Source: a virus. From it: 21,689 nucleotides of DNA. The stretch covers positions 1 to 21,689 of the IMG/VR virus record IMGVR_UViG_3300030329_002785; one strand, given 5' to 3'. The translations under genes were made by a program, and so were the position numbers. How positions within the stretch are numbered: the stretch's first letter is position 1; each line of letters opens with the position of its first letter. The notes below the pieces were generated by a model, which saw only the letters and a list, made by a program, of their open reading frames with translations, was not told where the DNA came from and made no database searches. Of this stretch, positions 1 to 6,201 are shown piece after piece.

Positions 1-362
1 TGCCTTCCCTGTAGATTGTCAGGAACATCTAATGCCCCTTGCCACTTACGAGGTGGCACATTATAAAGTTCTATCTCGTGTGCAGATGCTATTCCCTTCC
101 ATAATCCATAATTATAACCAAACCTAAATGCCCCTACCCTACCATCACCGGGAAATGTCCATACATGCTCAATGAACAATATAACATCATCATTACTATT
201 AGCCATTCCTATCCCTGCCTCAAATATCCCTGCCATTTCATGCACGGTCTTAGGACATCTAAGAGCCTTAATATAATCATTGTCCATTTCTGGTTTTATG
301 ACGGCTATCCCCCCATTCATTCCGGGGTCTATTCCTACAAATAACTTCTTTTCATATTCCAT
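1..362 (-). CDS. RuvC-like Holliday junction resolvase (C-terminus cut by window edge)
   Basis: The first 120 residues are visible. They open with MEYEKKLFVGIDPGMNGGIA, whose GIDPG is the first acidic motif of RuvC-type RNase H-fold resolvases. A second acidic residue follows in ILFIEHV at about residue 65, the usual strand position of the catalytic Glu. The C-terminal acidic residues lie beyond the window. The ATG at 362 overlaps the end of the helicase gene by 11 bases, so the two are translationally coupled. Inferred role: cleaving branched DNA before packaging or during recombination. The fold assignment is fairly safe, but the exact resolvase family is not decided. Confidence 0.8.
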   Translation of the reverse strand, partial: MEYEKKLFVGIDPGMNGGIAVIKPEMDNDYIKALRCPKTVHEMAGIFEAGIGMANSNDDVILFIEHVWTFPGDGRVGAFRFGYNYGLWKGIASAHEIELYNVPPRKWQGALDVPDNLQGR

Positions 363-1680
363 ACTTACGAGCCTCCTTAAACTCTTCCATTGTGTTATAT
401 AACTTAACTTTATCTCCATCAAACCCAAGTTTAACAGAGCCTGAATTTCCGTACCTTACCTTTGAGCCTATGATTTCTATACCATTTGCTCCTACTTTGG
501 ACTTTGCGAAATTAATTTTATAATCATAAAAAACAAACCATACATTCTCAGCAACTTGCTCTATTGAGCCTGATTCTGCAAGGTCTGACAACATAGGTCT
601 TTGATTCATTCTACTCTCTAATGCCCTGTTTAATTGCGATACAAGAATAGCACAAGAACCCGTTGACTTTGCTAACCATTTATAATTATTAACAATACTT
701 TCTAATTGCAATCTTCTTTGCTCCATTGGATTATCAGGGCGTATAAGCTGAATATAATCATCAATTACAATATCAGGCTTAAACTTTTTAACCTCTGAAG
801 CACTTGAGTTAAAATCTTTAAGGTTATCGAACATTGCAAACTTATTTTCTGAGTATTTATCTATAATTGCTTGCTTTACTTTTTGTAGTTCTGCCATGCC
901 TTGCATATCAAAAACACCTCTACGAATCATCCCGTAGGAAAGGTCGCCACTTTCTAATGCAATAAGTTTCTTCAACATCTCCGTGTTAGTCATCTCCCTA
1001 TTAAATAGAACTACCTTTTTATTATTTTCTATAAAACTCTTTATAAGATTGATTGTAAAAGTGGTTTTCCCATGACCCGGTCTTCCCCCCACAATAGTAA
1101 TTTCACCCCTTGTCATACCTCCAGACAGGTCATCTAATCCTGTAAAACCAGTTCTAATAAGATTTCCCTGCCCAGTTTCTATGTCAGATATGACATTATT
1201 CATAGCATTATCTATATCAAAGGTTTCCCCCGGTCTTATCTCTATGAGTTCACCTATCAATGAGTGAGCATCAGTAAGGGTATCATATACTGCAACATGA
1301 TTATTTGATGCAAGGCTTTGTATTTCAGAAGTTCTTTCTATTATAAGCCTTAATAGATACTTTTCATAAATTGACTTTGCATATACGATTGCAAGAGATT
1401 TGCCTACAGAATAATTATATAAACCTGTTAAATAATAATGAGTTAGACCAGCAGACTTTTCACCTTCAGTTAAAGATTCTGCAATGGTTATTAGGTCAAC
1501 ATGGTATCCAGCAGCTACCATATTACCTATCTTATTCCATAATAGTTTACTTGTTTTCTTATAAAGCGTATGCTCGTTAATATAATTCAAAACATCATTG
1601 AAGATAGACGAATCCTCAATAACTGCTCCCAACAAGGCATCTTCTGCCTCTGAAGCACTTGGCATTTTTACTTTGCTCAT
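352..1680 (-). CDS. DnaB-type replicative DNA helicase
   Basis: At 442 residues this has the normal DnaB length. An N-terminal helical domain (about residues 8-110, EDALLGAVI then LITIAESL) is followed by the RecA-like ATPase. The Walker A is GGRPGHGKTT at about 198-207, the Walker B is DIVIDDYIQLI at about 303-313, and SQLNRALESR is the later RecA-family motif. It should form the hexameric helicase that unwinds the phage DNA ahead of the polymerase. The start overlaps the stop of the upstream small gene (ATGA), with AAAGGATGG as ribosome binding site. No primase, loader or polymerase is visible in the window, so these are either outside it or supplied by the host. Confidence 0.95.
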   Translation of the reverse strand: MSKVKMPSASEAEDALLGAVIEDSSIFNDVLNYINEHTLYKKTSKLLWNKIGNMVAAGYHVDLITIAESLTEGEKSAGLTHYYLTGLYNYSVGKSLAIVYAKSIYEKYLLRLIIERTSEIQSLASNNHVAVYDTLTDAHSLIGELIEIRPGETFDIDNAMNNVISDIETGQGNLIRTGFTGLDDLSGGMTRGEITIVGGRPGHGKTTFTINLIKSFIENNKKVVLFNREMTNTEMLKKLIALESGDLSYGMIRRGVFDMQGMAELQKVKQAIIDKYSENKFAMFDNLKDFNSSASEVKKFKPDIVIDDYIQLIRPDNPMEQRRLQLESIVNNYKWLAKSTGSCAILVSQLNRALESRMNQRPMLSDLAESGSIEQVAENVWFVFYDYKINFAKSKVGANGIEIIGSKVRYGNSGSVKLGFDGDKVKLYNTMEEFKEARKYGI

Positions 1681-1817
1681 TTACCATCCTTTTTATTTTC
1701 AATTATTGGCAGATAAGAATGAAGAATTTCTTCCATCACTCTTACCTGCTCTTGTAGTTCCTTGTTTTTCTCCAACAATCCTTTAATTATTTCTAAAAAT
1801 TCTTCAGATTGATTCAT
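1677..1817 (-). CDS. Small coiled-coil-like hypothetical protein (46 aa)
   Basis: ATG at 1817 to a TGA overlapping the helicase start (ATGA). The product, beginning MNQSEEFLEIIKGLLEKN, is charged and leucine/glutamate-rich, and most of it looks like one amphipathic helix. I do not recognise the family. Tight coupling on both sides supports it as a real gene. The position just upstream of the helicase makes a helicase accessory role possible, but this is only inference. Confidence 0.6.
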   Translation of the reverse strand: MNQSEEFLEIIKGLLEKNKELQEQVRVMEEILHSYLPIIENKKDGK

Positions 1818-1977
1818 TCTTTAATATATCTTTAAATGTTTTTGGGGATATTATTTCCTCTCCCCCTGCTACAATCTTAAAGGCAACCGTTCTTCCTTTT
1901 TTGATTAAACACTTTTCTTTTAATTGGTGTTCAAGTAGCCTTAATTCATCATATAACTGTTTATATCTCTTTATCAT
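1804..1977 (-). CDS. Hypothetical protein (57 aa)
   Basis: Starts MIKRYKQLYDELRLLEHQLK, a helical charged N-terminus, followed by a short strand-rich tail (VAFKIVAGGEEIISPKTF). It overlaps the genes on both sides by about 14-17 bases, as expected in this compact operon. The family is not recognised. Confidence 0.6.
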   Translation of the reverse strand: MIKRYKQLYDELRLLEHQLKEKCLIKKGRTVAFKIVAGGEEIISPKTFKDILKNESI

Positions 1978-2080
1978 TTTCAGGATACTCCTTATTACAT
2001 TCTTTGCATATTCTTAACCTGTTTAAATCAATTATAACCTCTTTTTCTTTATCGCATAAATCACAATAATCTACTACCAT
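1961..2080 (-). CDS. Zinc-ribbon mini-protein (39 aa)
   Basis: Two CxxC knuckles are visible, YCDLCD near the N-terminus and ICKECN about 18 residues later, enough for one tetrahedral zinc site. AAAGGAG lies 8-9 bases before the ATG at 2080. It is one of several zinc-knuckle genes in this operon. Function unknown; such modules usually bind nucleic acid or protein. Confidence 0.7.
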   Translation of the reverse strand: MVVDYCDLCDKEKEVIIDLNRLRICKECNKEYPENDKEI

Positions 2081-2226
2081 AATGGCTGTCTCCTTTTTGC
2101 ATCATTTTTCCGGTTACGCTCCCTTTGTTTCTCGTGCCTACAAGGGTTGCATAATTGATGCTTACGACCATAGAAGAAATAAAATTCTTCTGCAGACTTT
2201 TCTTCTTTACATTTTTTACACTTCAT
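2074..2226 (-). CDS. Zinc-finger mini-protein with basic tail (50 aa)
   Basis: MKCKKCKEEKSAEEFYFFYG is followed by QLCNPCRHEKQRERNRK. The CxxC...CxxC pair with an Arg/Lys-rich tail resembles the zinc-binding start of some phage HNH endonucleases, but there is no HNH catalytic region in its 50 residues. AAAGGGAAG lies just upstream of the ATG. The basic tail suggests nucleic-acid binding. Confidence 0.7.
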   Translation of the reverse strand: MKCKKCKEEKSAEEFYFFYGRKHQLCNPCRHEKQRERNRKNDAKRRQPLW

Positions 2227-2323
2227 TATCTTCCCTTTCTAAACAGTTATCACAAGTCCTTGCATCTACATCGCCTGTTATATCTGTATACTTATCTTCA
2301 CATTCTATACAAGTCCACTGCAT
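2216..2323 (-). CDS. Zinc-ribbon mini-protein (35 aa)
   Basis: MQWTCIECEDKYTD, then RTCDNCLERED: a minimal two-knuckle zinc ribbon with an acidic remainder. The start overlaps the stop of the gene before it (TAATG), and AAGGAG is placed inside that gene's end. Function unknown. Confidence 0.7.
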   Translation of the reverse strand: MQWTCIECEDKYTDITGDVDARTCDNCLEREDNEV

Positions 2324-2613
2324 TACTTATTCTCCTTTTCCTTGCCCCAACTAAATGGGTTTAGATTTAGCTCTTTTTGATACCAATTTATTTCTTCTTT
2401 TAGCTCTTTTAGGCTCTTCTCTGCTTGAAGCTTTCTATCTTCTTCTAACTCTACAAGAATATCCATAGCAGAATTGACATTGGATTCTAATTGAGAAATC
2501 CTATTTTCAATTTGCCAAAAGCCATATACTGCTATACTAACTATCACTATTAATTGCATTAACCATTTAAAGTTAATAGTAATATTCATACCATCATTTA
2601 TAATATTAGACAT
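2323..2613 (-). CDS. Membrane-anchored coiled-coil protein (96 aa)
   Basis: I place the start at 2613 (MSNIINDGMNI), because AAAGGAAT lies a few bases upstream; an earlier in-frame start at 2679 would run through a structured region. Residues about 17-36 (WLMQLIVIVSIAVYGFW) form one membrane segment. Residues 37-85 are a charged heptad-like coiled coil (IENRISQLESNVNSAM onward). The layout, a short N-terminus, one membrane helix and a long cytoplasmic or periplasmic coil, also occurs in spanin/holin accessory proteins, but this gene sits with replication genes, so a membrane-tethering role is equally possible. Confidence 0.75.
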   Translation of the reverse strand: MSNIINDGMNITINFKWLMQLIVIVSIAVYGFWQIENRISQLESNVNSAMDILVELEEDRKLQAEKSLKELKEEINWYQKELNLNPFSWGKEKENK

Positions 2614-2650
2614 TTCATTCCTTTTACTATACCTAATGCAGGTATAACTA

Positions 2651-2862
2651 TTAATTTTGTGGGGGCAGAGCCTCAGCACCGAGACCTACCCCCTCTGAAT
2701 TGACATAACTCATAGAGTTACATACAGTTTTTTTGATGCTGGTTTTATTATCGCCAGCAGGTGCAACTTGTAGCCACCAAATTATTCGTCTTTAATGCCC
2801 ATTCCTTCCGACTTAGGAAATTTTAAGATATTCCTTGGGCTACGAATCTTTTTCAGGAACAC
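2651..2862 (-). pseudogene. Apparently frameshifted small gene
   Basis: Two consecutive open stretches in different frames look like one protein. Part A (2862 down to 2782, possible GTG start) contains LKKIRSPRNILKFPKSEGMG and ends KDE-stop. Part B (2785 down to 2651) begins IIWWLQVAPAGDNKTSIKK and ends GLGAEALPPQN-stop, with no start codon of its own until its middle. Restoring one A at GAATAATT (to GAAATAATT) joins them as KDE-IIWW. This may be a sequencing indel, real decay or recoding. The family is not recognised. The distal part carries complementary GGGGG/CCCCC and CAGAG/CUCUG segments. Confidence 0.4.
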
Positions 2863-3031
2863 AGTCTTCCATTGCTTCAATGGTTTTCTCTGCTATTCCC
2901 ATAGGGTCATTAGATTCTACAATATTCTGCAAACCCTCTAATGCTATATTATACTGACAACTACGAACCGTAAGCTTTGCTAATAAAGTTCTATTTTGCC
3001 TTCTCAGTTCATTCTCAAGTATATTACTCAT
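2840..3031 (-). CDS. Hypothetical helical protein (63 aa)
   Basis: The ATG at 3031 (MSNILENELRRQ) is preferred over the in-frame ATGs at 3040 and 3037, because GGAAGG lies about 9 bases before it and directly abuts the other two. The product is mostly helical (ENELRRQNRTLLAKLTV, then ALEGLQNIVES) and acidic at the end. It overlaps the upstream small zinc gene. Function not recognised. Confidence 0.65.
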   Translation of the reverse strand: MSNILENELRRQNRTLLAKLTVRSCQYNIALEGLQNIVESNDPMGIAEKTIEAMEDCVPEKDS

Positions 3032-3170
3032 CAACATCATCCTTCCAAAAGTCTATATAAAATTTTGCATTCTTCTTGCACTTGGAACACATCTCTGTTA
3101 CAACCTTTCTGCCCCCCATATCTTTTTTAAGTGGCAATGAATGGCAACATTCACTAATCCTAACCATCAT
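3024..3170 (-). CDS. Zinc-knuckle mini-protein (48 aa)
   Basis: Contains SECCHSLPL near the N-terminus and EMCSKCKKNAKFYIDFW further on: four Cys able to form a zinc site. The ATG at 3170 overlaps the previous stop by four bases (ATGA), which favours it over the ATG at 3167. Function unknown. Confidence 0.65.
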   Translation of the reverse strand: MMVRISECCHSLPLKKDMGGRKVVTEMCSKCKKNAKFYIDFWKDDVDE

Positions 3171-3358
3171 AATAATCTTTCGTGTAAGTCCTTTCTTTTA
3201 TTTCCTAATTCTCTTTTTGCACATTTTTTACATATCATATCAAATAATAATTCACCTGTCATTAGGCTATACCATTTATACCACATAGAATTCATTTTAT
3301 AATCTCCACAACATTTGCAATTACCAGAAGCTTTTCTATTTTTTTCTATTAATTTCAT
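3167..3358 (-). CDS. Zinc-ribbon mini-protein (63 aa)
   Basis: I use the ATG at 3358 (MKLIEKNRKASGNCKCCGDY); a GTG start at 3388 is possible but would read through the ribosome binding region. Zinc ligands are probably NCKCCG and ICKKCAKRE, with an aromatic middle (MWYKWYSLMTGELLF). The strong GGGGGAGGG upstream can pair with a nearby pyrimidine segment (see the 3368-3404 entry). Function unknown. Confidence 0.6.
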   Translation of the reverse strand: MKLIEKNRKASGNCKCCGDYKMNSMWYKWYSLMTGELLFDMICKKCAKRELGNKRKDLHERLL

Positions 3359-3367
3359 TTCATTCAA

Positions 3368-3404
3368 CCCTCCCCCCATAGACAGCACGAATATGAGGGG
3401 AGAG
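3368..3404 (-). promoter_or_regulatory. Possible hairpin hiding the ribosome binding site of the 3358 gene
   Basis: In the minus-strand transcript CUCUCCCC (3404-3397) can pair with GGGGAGGG (3375-3368) over eight base pairs including one G-U. This covers the ribosome binding site of the following gene, with a loop of about 21 bases. A second pyrimidine run CUCUCCUCC lies just upstream and could compete. Translational control is inferred, not shown. Confidence 0.3.
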
Positions 3405-3427
3405 TGAACTAACCGTAAGGAGGAGAG

Positions 3428-3574
3428 TTACCTATACCGATAAAAAGTGGACTTGGAAATCCGTAATAAAGATAACAAGGTGCTTGCCCTTATTCCAAGA
3501 ACTTTATGTAAAAATAACCCTATCCTTAGCTTGAATCGAGTCCGTTTAGAACGGCAATTCTTCAAGTTCGACAT
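3428..3574 (-). CDS. Possible helix-turn-helix micro-protein (48 aa)
   Basis: ATG at 3574, inside the last 29 bases of the single-strand-binding-like gene, with GGGGAAG about 7 bases upstream. The very basic product (MSNLKNCRSKRTRFKLRIG at its start) ends VLGIRASTLLSLLRISKSTF followed by YRYR, which reads like a helix-turn-helix with recognition helix ISKSTFYRY. Against it: CGG and AGG Arg codons are more frequent than in the neighbours, and the protein is short. It could be a small regulator or excisionase-like DNA binder, or chance. Confidence 0.4.
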   Translation of the reverse strand: MSNLKNCRSKRTRFKLRIGLFLHKVLGIRASTLLSLLRISKSTFYRYR

Positions 3575-4157
3575 CTACTTCTTCCCCATCTTTCCATAGG
3601 TTAATAGATTTAACTTCAAGGCTTGTCCTCTCAATTCCATCTTTGCCTGTCCAAGGTTTGCCAAAATCTACATTAGCAAGTACAGGCTTTCCTAAAAAGT
3701 CCTTAGCATCTAATGTTGGTAATCCCTTAACAGTTCTTTTTTCGCCATCAATTTCAACCTCTATATCTGGACAAGTAATCCCAAGAGCCTCTGCAGTTTC
3801 CATAAACTTTCTATTACCACCGGGATTACCTTCAAAATCATCACCCAACTCCGGTGCTAAAAAGCGAAAAACTCCTTGAGACCTAATCTCTCTTCCTACA
3901 TACTCAACCCCTGATACACTTTTAGGCGTTCCATCAATGTCTTCTACTTGATAGGTTCTTGTCTTAGCAGTAGTGTCAACCTTGACTATAAAATTATAAA
4001 TACAAGCCTTGTATTTATTTCTTACAGACCTTACTGCTGTATCACATTTAATTATATGTGCAGGATACACACCCTTTGCAAGCCTTGTATTAGTTTTCTC
4101 TTGCGAAGGGTCAAAGTAGTCTGTTGTTGTTGTCATTGTTTCTGCAACTGTACTCAT
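3546..4157 (-). CDS. Probable phage single-stranded DNA-binding protein (DUF669-like)
   Basis: 203 residues. The first 25 are Thr-rich. The body is beta-rich with charged strands (ACIYNFIVKVDTTAKTRTYQ, later GKPVLANVDFGKPW), as in OB-fold phage ssDNA-binding proteins. The end is acidic and finishes VDVELEELPF, like the acidic-Pro-Phe tail through which SSB proteins recruit partners. It follows directly after the Rad52-like gene (GGAGAAAG ribosome binding site inside that gene's end), the usual pairing of annealing protein and SSB. Expected to coat single strands in replication and recombination. The family call rests on length, tail and context. Confidence 0.6.
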   Translation of the reverse strand: MSTVAETMTTTTDYFDPSQEKTNTRLAKGVYPAHIIKCDTAVRSVRNKYKACIYNFIVKVDTTAKTRTYQVEDIDGTPKSVSGVEYVGREIRSQGVFRFLAPELGDDFEGNPGGNRKFMETAEALGITCPDIEVEIDGEKRTVKGLPTLDAKDFLGKPVLANVDFGKPWTGKDGIERTSLEVKSINLWKDGEEVDVELEELPF

Positions 4158-4158
4158 T

Positions 4159-4776
4159 TTATCTTTCTCCTATTAGTGTTGTTATCTTCTTCATTGTTGC
4201 TTCATAATTAGTTCTATTGATTGTCATTTTTTCAATACCACTTTCTATCTTCGCAACGGTTTTTTCATCTTTGAGGTTCTTAAGGCTATCCTTAATAGCT
4301 TTTAACTGCGAAGGTTCTAAGCTAATATCCTCAATTCTTTTTCTATATACATCATCAGCAATATTACATAGTCTATTTACTGCTACTTTAAAGCAATCAG
4401 AATTTGCAGACTTCATATCATTGCCAATATCTACATAATCACCGGTCTTTGTAGATGTCATAACTCTATGAGCATCAATAGCATCAAAGTGCCGTTCTAC
4501 ACCACTATCAACTATTGTTAATCTGCCATGTACTGATATAACCTTATCTCCAATAAACTCATACTTAATAATCTCCCATTTCCATATAGGAAAATGAGTA
4601 TTTAGCATGTGCCTCATATAAGCTTCATCTACATAGTCAAAACCCTGCTGTTCCTTAATATAATAAGCAGGAGTATCAATCTCTGATACTTCTGTATGCC
4701 TTACTATGACATCAGTTTCTAACTCCATTAGAGCCGTGCTTTGAACTATATTGCTGTTCATTTTACCATTCTTCAT
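4159..4776 (-). CDS. Rad52-like single-strand annealing protein
   Basis: 205 residues. The central part has the Rad52/Rad22-type pattern: WKWEIIKYEFIGDKVISVHG, strand-strand-turn, then an acidic/His stretch (HFDAIDAHRV), and a helix with NDMKSANSDCFKVAVNRLCN, which matches the conserved alternation of Ala, Ser, Asp and Lys that precedes the LG/LC turn in this superfamily. The C-terminal 55 residues are a charged helical tail. Such proteins form rings that anneal complementary strands, usually with an exonuclease and SSB partner, both encoded nearby. GGAGAG lies before the ATG at 4776. Confidence 0.75.
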   Translation of the reverse strand: MKNGKMNSNIVQSTALMELETDVIVRHTEVSEIDTPAYYIKEQQGFDYVDEAYMRHMLNTHFPIWKWEIIKYEFIGDKVISVHGRLTIVDSGVERHFDAIDAHRVMTSTKTGDYVDIGNDMKSANSDCFKVAVNRLCNIADDVYRKRIEDISLEPSQLKAIKDSLKNLKDEKTVAKIESGIEKMTINRTNYEATMKKITTLIGER

Positions 4777-4785
4777 TTTACTCTC

Positions 4786-4905
4786 CTATTTTAAAATTAT
4801 ATAAAAAATTATCCAATACCAAAATATAACACACCATACAGATACTGCTAAAAATATCATCCCTCTTGCTACAAAAGATAATAATTTAATGATTTTGTCA
4901 ATCAT
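4786..4905 (-). CDS. Single-pass membrane mini-protein (39 aa)
   Basis: MIDKIIKLLSFVARGMIFLA followed by VSVWCVIFWYWIIFYIILK: a short amphipathic start and one long hydrophobic segment. The start overlaps the previous stop (TAATG at 4905). No family recognised; it could be a membrane-active early protein. Confidence 0.6.
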   Translation of the reverse strand: MIDKIIKLLSFVARGMIFLAVSVWCVIFWYWIIFYIILK

Positions 4906-5261
4906 TATGCTTTACCTATGATATTGTTTTCTTCTAAGAAATCCTTAATATCCCCAATTTCTTTAGGAATATCTTCAATATCCTCATCAAGCCAATGCCA
5001 CATCATTTCGCAAAACTCTTCATAATCAACATCCTTTGTTTTAGTATCTTTTAAGAATAGTTTATAAAAGTCTCTTAATTCATTTTTAGCTTCATGCTTC
5101 CAAAATACAAACATTGTGTATTGATTTAAACTTAGGTCTCCAATTTGCCTATCTTTTATTAGTTTGCAAAAATCATTTACAATAGCTTCTCTATTTGTAT
5201 CTGCAAATTCTTCAGCTCGTTTAATCGCTTCTTCTATTTCGTGTGTTTTACTAATTAGCAT
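4905..5261 (-). CDS. Acidic helical hypothetical protein (118 aa)
   Basis: The ATG at 5261 (MLISKTHEIEEAIKRAEEFA) has AAGGAG 7 bases upstream and overlaps the nuclease gene end by 11 bases; an in-frame start at 5342 would run deep into that gene and is less likely. The protein is helical with a strongly acidic C-terminal part (MMWHWLDEDIEDIPKEIGDI). Not recognised. Its place between the nuclease and the annealing protein suggests part of the recombination module. Confidence 0.65.
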   Translation of the reverse strand: MLISKTHEIEEAIKRAEEFADTNREAIVNDFCKLIKDRQIGDLSLNQYTMFVFWKHEAKNELRDFYKLFLKDTKTKDVDYEEFCEMMWHWLDEDIEDIPKEIGDIKDFLEENNIIGKA

Positions 5262-5709
5262 CGCATAACTCCTTATATTGACAGTATTTACATTCCCAAT
5301 CCATAACAGGTGCTTCTCCATCTTGCAATGAAGGCAACCCATTCTTGTGCAGGTCTAAAACTCTTGTCCAATAGTTATAACTTTGGTCAATAAAGTCTAA
5401 ATCAACCTCAACCTCTTTAATCACAGAAGTATCTTTGTTATAACAGGTGAGGAACAAACCATCACATCTACCATACTCCTCCCTAATAGCATATCCATAA
5501 GTGCCTAATTGCAACTCTTGGTGGATGGATGGCTTGCCCTCTTTTTTCCTTCCAAATTTATAACGCCAAGACCAACTTCCTACTGTCTTAATATCATAAA
5601 TAAAAACCTCGCCACTCTCCATTATAACAACCACATCTATAAAGCCTTTGACATTTAATTCAGGAATATCAACAGGATGTTCTACTATAATATCTTTTAC
5701 TCCGTCCAT
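5251..5709 (-). CDS. Cas4/RecB-like PD-(D/E)XK nuclease, C-terminal half
   Basis: 152 residues carry the core of the nuclease fold: GFIDVVVIMESGEVFIYDIK (the D...(D/E)xK centre, residues about 22-41), then HQELQLGTYGYAI (motif Q at about 63-75), and a C-terminal CKYCQYKELC cluster that in Cas4-type enzymes gives three of the four Fe-S cysteines. What is missing, the first Cys and the His of the N-terminal motif, is found in the separate gene at 6202-6456. Its own ATG at 5709 has AGGAG and a TAATG overlap, so it is translated independently. Likely a 5'-3' exonuclease partner of the annealing protein, working as a two-chain enzyme. Confidence 0.75.
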   Translation of the reverse strand: MDGVKDIIVEHPVDIPELNVKGFIDVVVIMESGEVFIYDIKTVGSWSWRYKFGRKKEGKPSIHQELQLGTYGYAIREEYGRCDGLFLTCYNKDTSVIKEVEVDLDFIDQSYNYWTRVLDLHKNGLPSLQDGEAPVMDWECKYCQYKELCDAN

Positions 5710-5879
5710 TAAAATTCTCCTGTAATAGCATCACATACTTTATAATCTTCCTGCTCTCTAATAAAATCACACATGCAATTATTACACATATAATCTCCAT
5801 AACAATTAACATTTAAGTCCGTAGTATAATAGACATTGCCACATTCACCATCACATAATTTGGTTATTCTTTTACTCAC
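5709..5879 (-). CDS. Zinc-ribbon mini-protein (56 aa), GTG start
   Basis: The GTG at 5879 has AAAGGAG 6 bases upstream. Cysteines: KLCDGECGN, later YMCNNCMCDF and KVCDA. At least four Cys suit a zinc ribbon. It lies between the two halves of the nuclease and overlaps the start of the C-terminal half. Function unknown. Confidence 0.7.
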   Translation of the reverse strand: MSKRITKLCDGECGNVYYTTDLNVNCYGDYMCNNCMCDFIREQEDYKVCDAITGEF

Positions 5880-5896
5880 TATTTACTCCTTTACTT

Positions 5897-6073
5897 TTAA
5901 ACTTCTTCGGTTTCCATTTCATTCCAAACTTCTAAATTGGAACTTTCTATTTCTAATTGATTGCTTAATAATTTGCCTTCATATATCTCCATAGCTTCAA
6001 ATTCGTCTAATGCTTCAATTATAACAGCAGGGTAGAGATTAACTACAGAGCCTTTAATTAAAAATGTTTTCAT
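5897..6073 (-). CDS. Acidic hypothetical protein (58 aa)
   Basis: ATG at 6073 with AAAGGAG immediately upstream. MKTFLIKGSVVNLYPAVII begins a short strand-rich part, followed by an acidic helical tail rich in Glu. No family recognised. It is the second small gene lying between the two nuclease halves. Confidence 0.65.
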   Translation of the reverse strand: MKTFLIKGSVVNLYPAVIIEALDEFEAMEIYEGKLLSNQLEIESSNLEVWNEMETEEV

Positions 6074-6201
6074 TTTCTCCTTTTTTTCTTTCTTTCTTTT
6101 TATTCTTTTTTCTTTCTTTCTTTTTTTTGTTTATAGTATTATATAATATTATATATAACTACTAAAGAAAAAGAAAAAAAGAATAAAAAAGAAAAAGAAA
6201 A
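6073..6201 (+). repeat. Pyrimidine/purine inverted repeat with AT-rich centre
   Basis: On the plus strand, a nearly pure T/C run (about 6073-6128) is followed by an AT-rich centre (TATAGTATTATATAATATTA, about 6133-6163) and a nearly pure A/G run (about 6164-6201). The arms are imperfect complements, and each carries the single interruption TTTTATTCTTTTTT or its complement, so a long hairpin or unusual duplex is possible. It lies in the gap between the N-terminal nuclease half and the small genes. It may be a terminator, an origin-like element or a hotspot of rearrangement. Confidence 0.6.

Noticed and set aside
2082-2364. Two plus-strand frames of 69 and 90 codons
   Set aside because: They mirror the three small minus-strand zinc genes, which have good ribosome binding sites and coupled starts; low-complexity Leu/Ser/Phe composition is typical of antisense frames.
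2656-2696. Known riboswitch or tmRNA in the GC-rich stretch
   Set aside because: The complementary segments could form a pseudoknot, but I could not match any known riboswitch consensus or a tmRNA tag and tRNA-like ends; a coding frame explains the stretch about as well.
2782-2790. Programmed -1 ribosomal frameshift
   Set aside because: The junction GAC-GAA-TAA has no slippery heptamer, and the shift would need poor re-pairing; an indel is more likely.
5709-6201. Group I intron or intein as the cause of the nuclease split
   Set aside because: Each half has its own stop or start and ribosome binding site; the junction residues (KDN-stop and MDG) do not fit intein ends, and I see no intron core. 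Simple gene fission is more economical.
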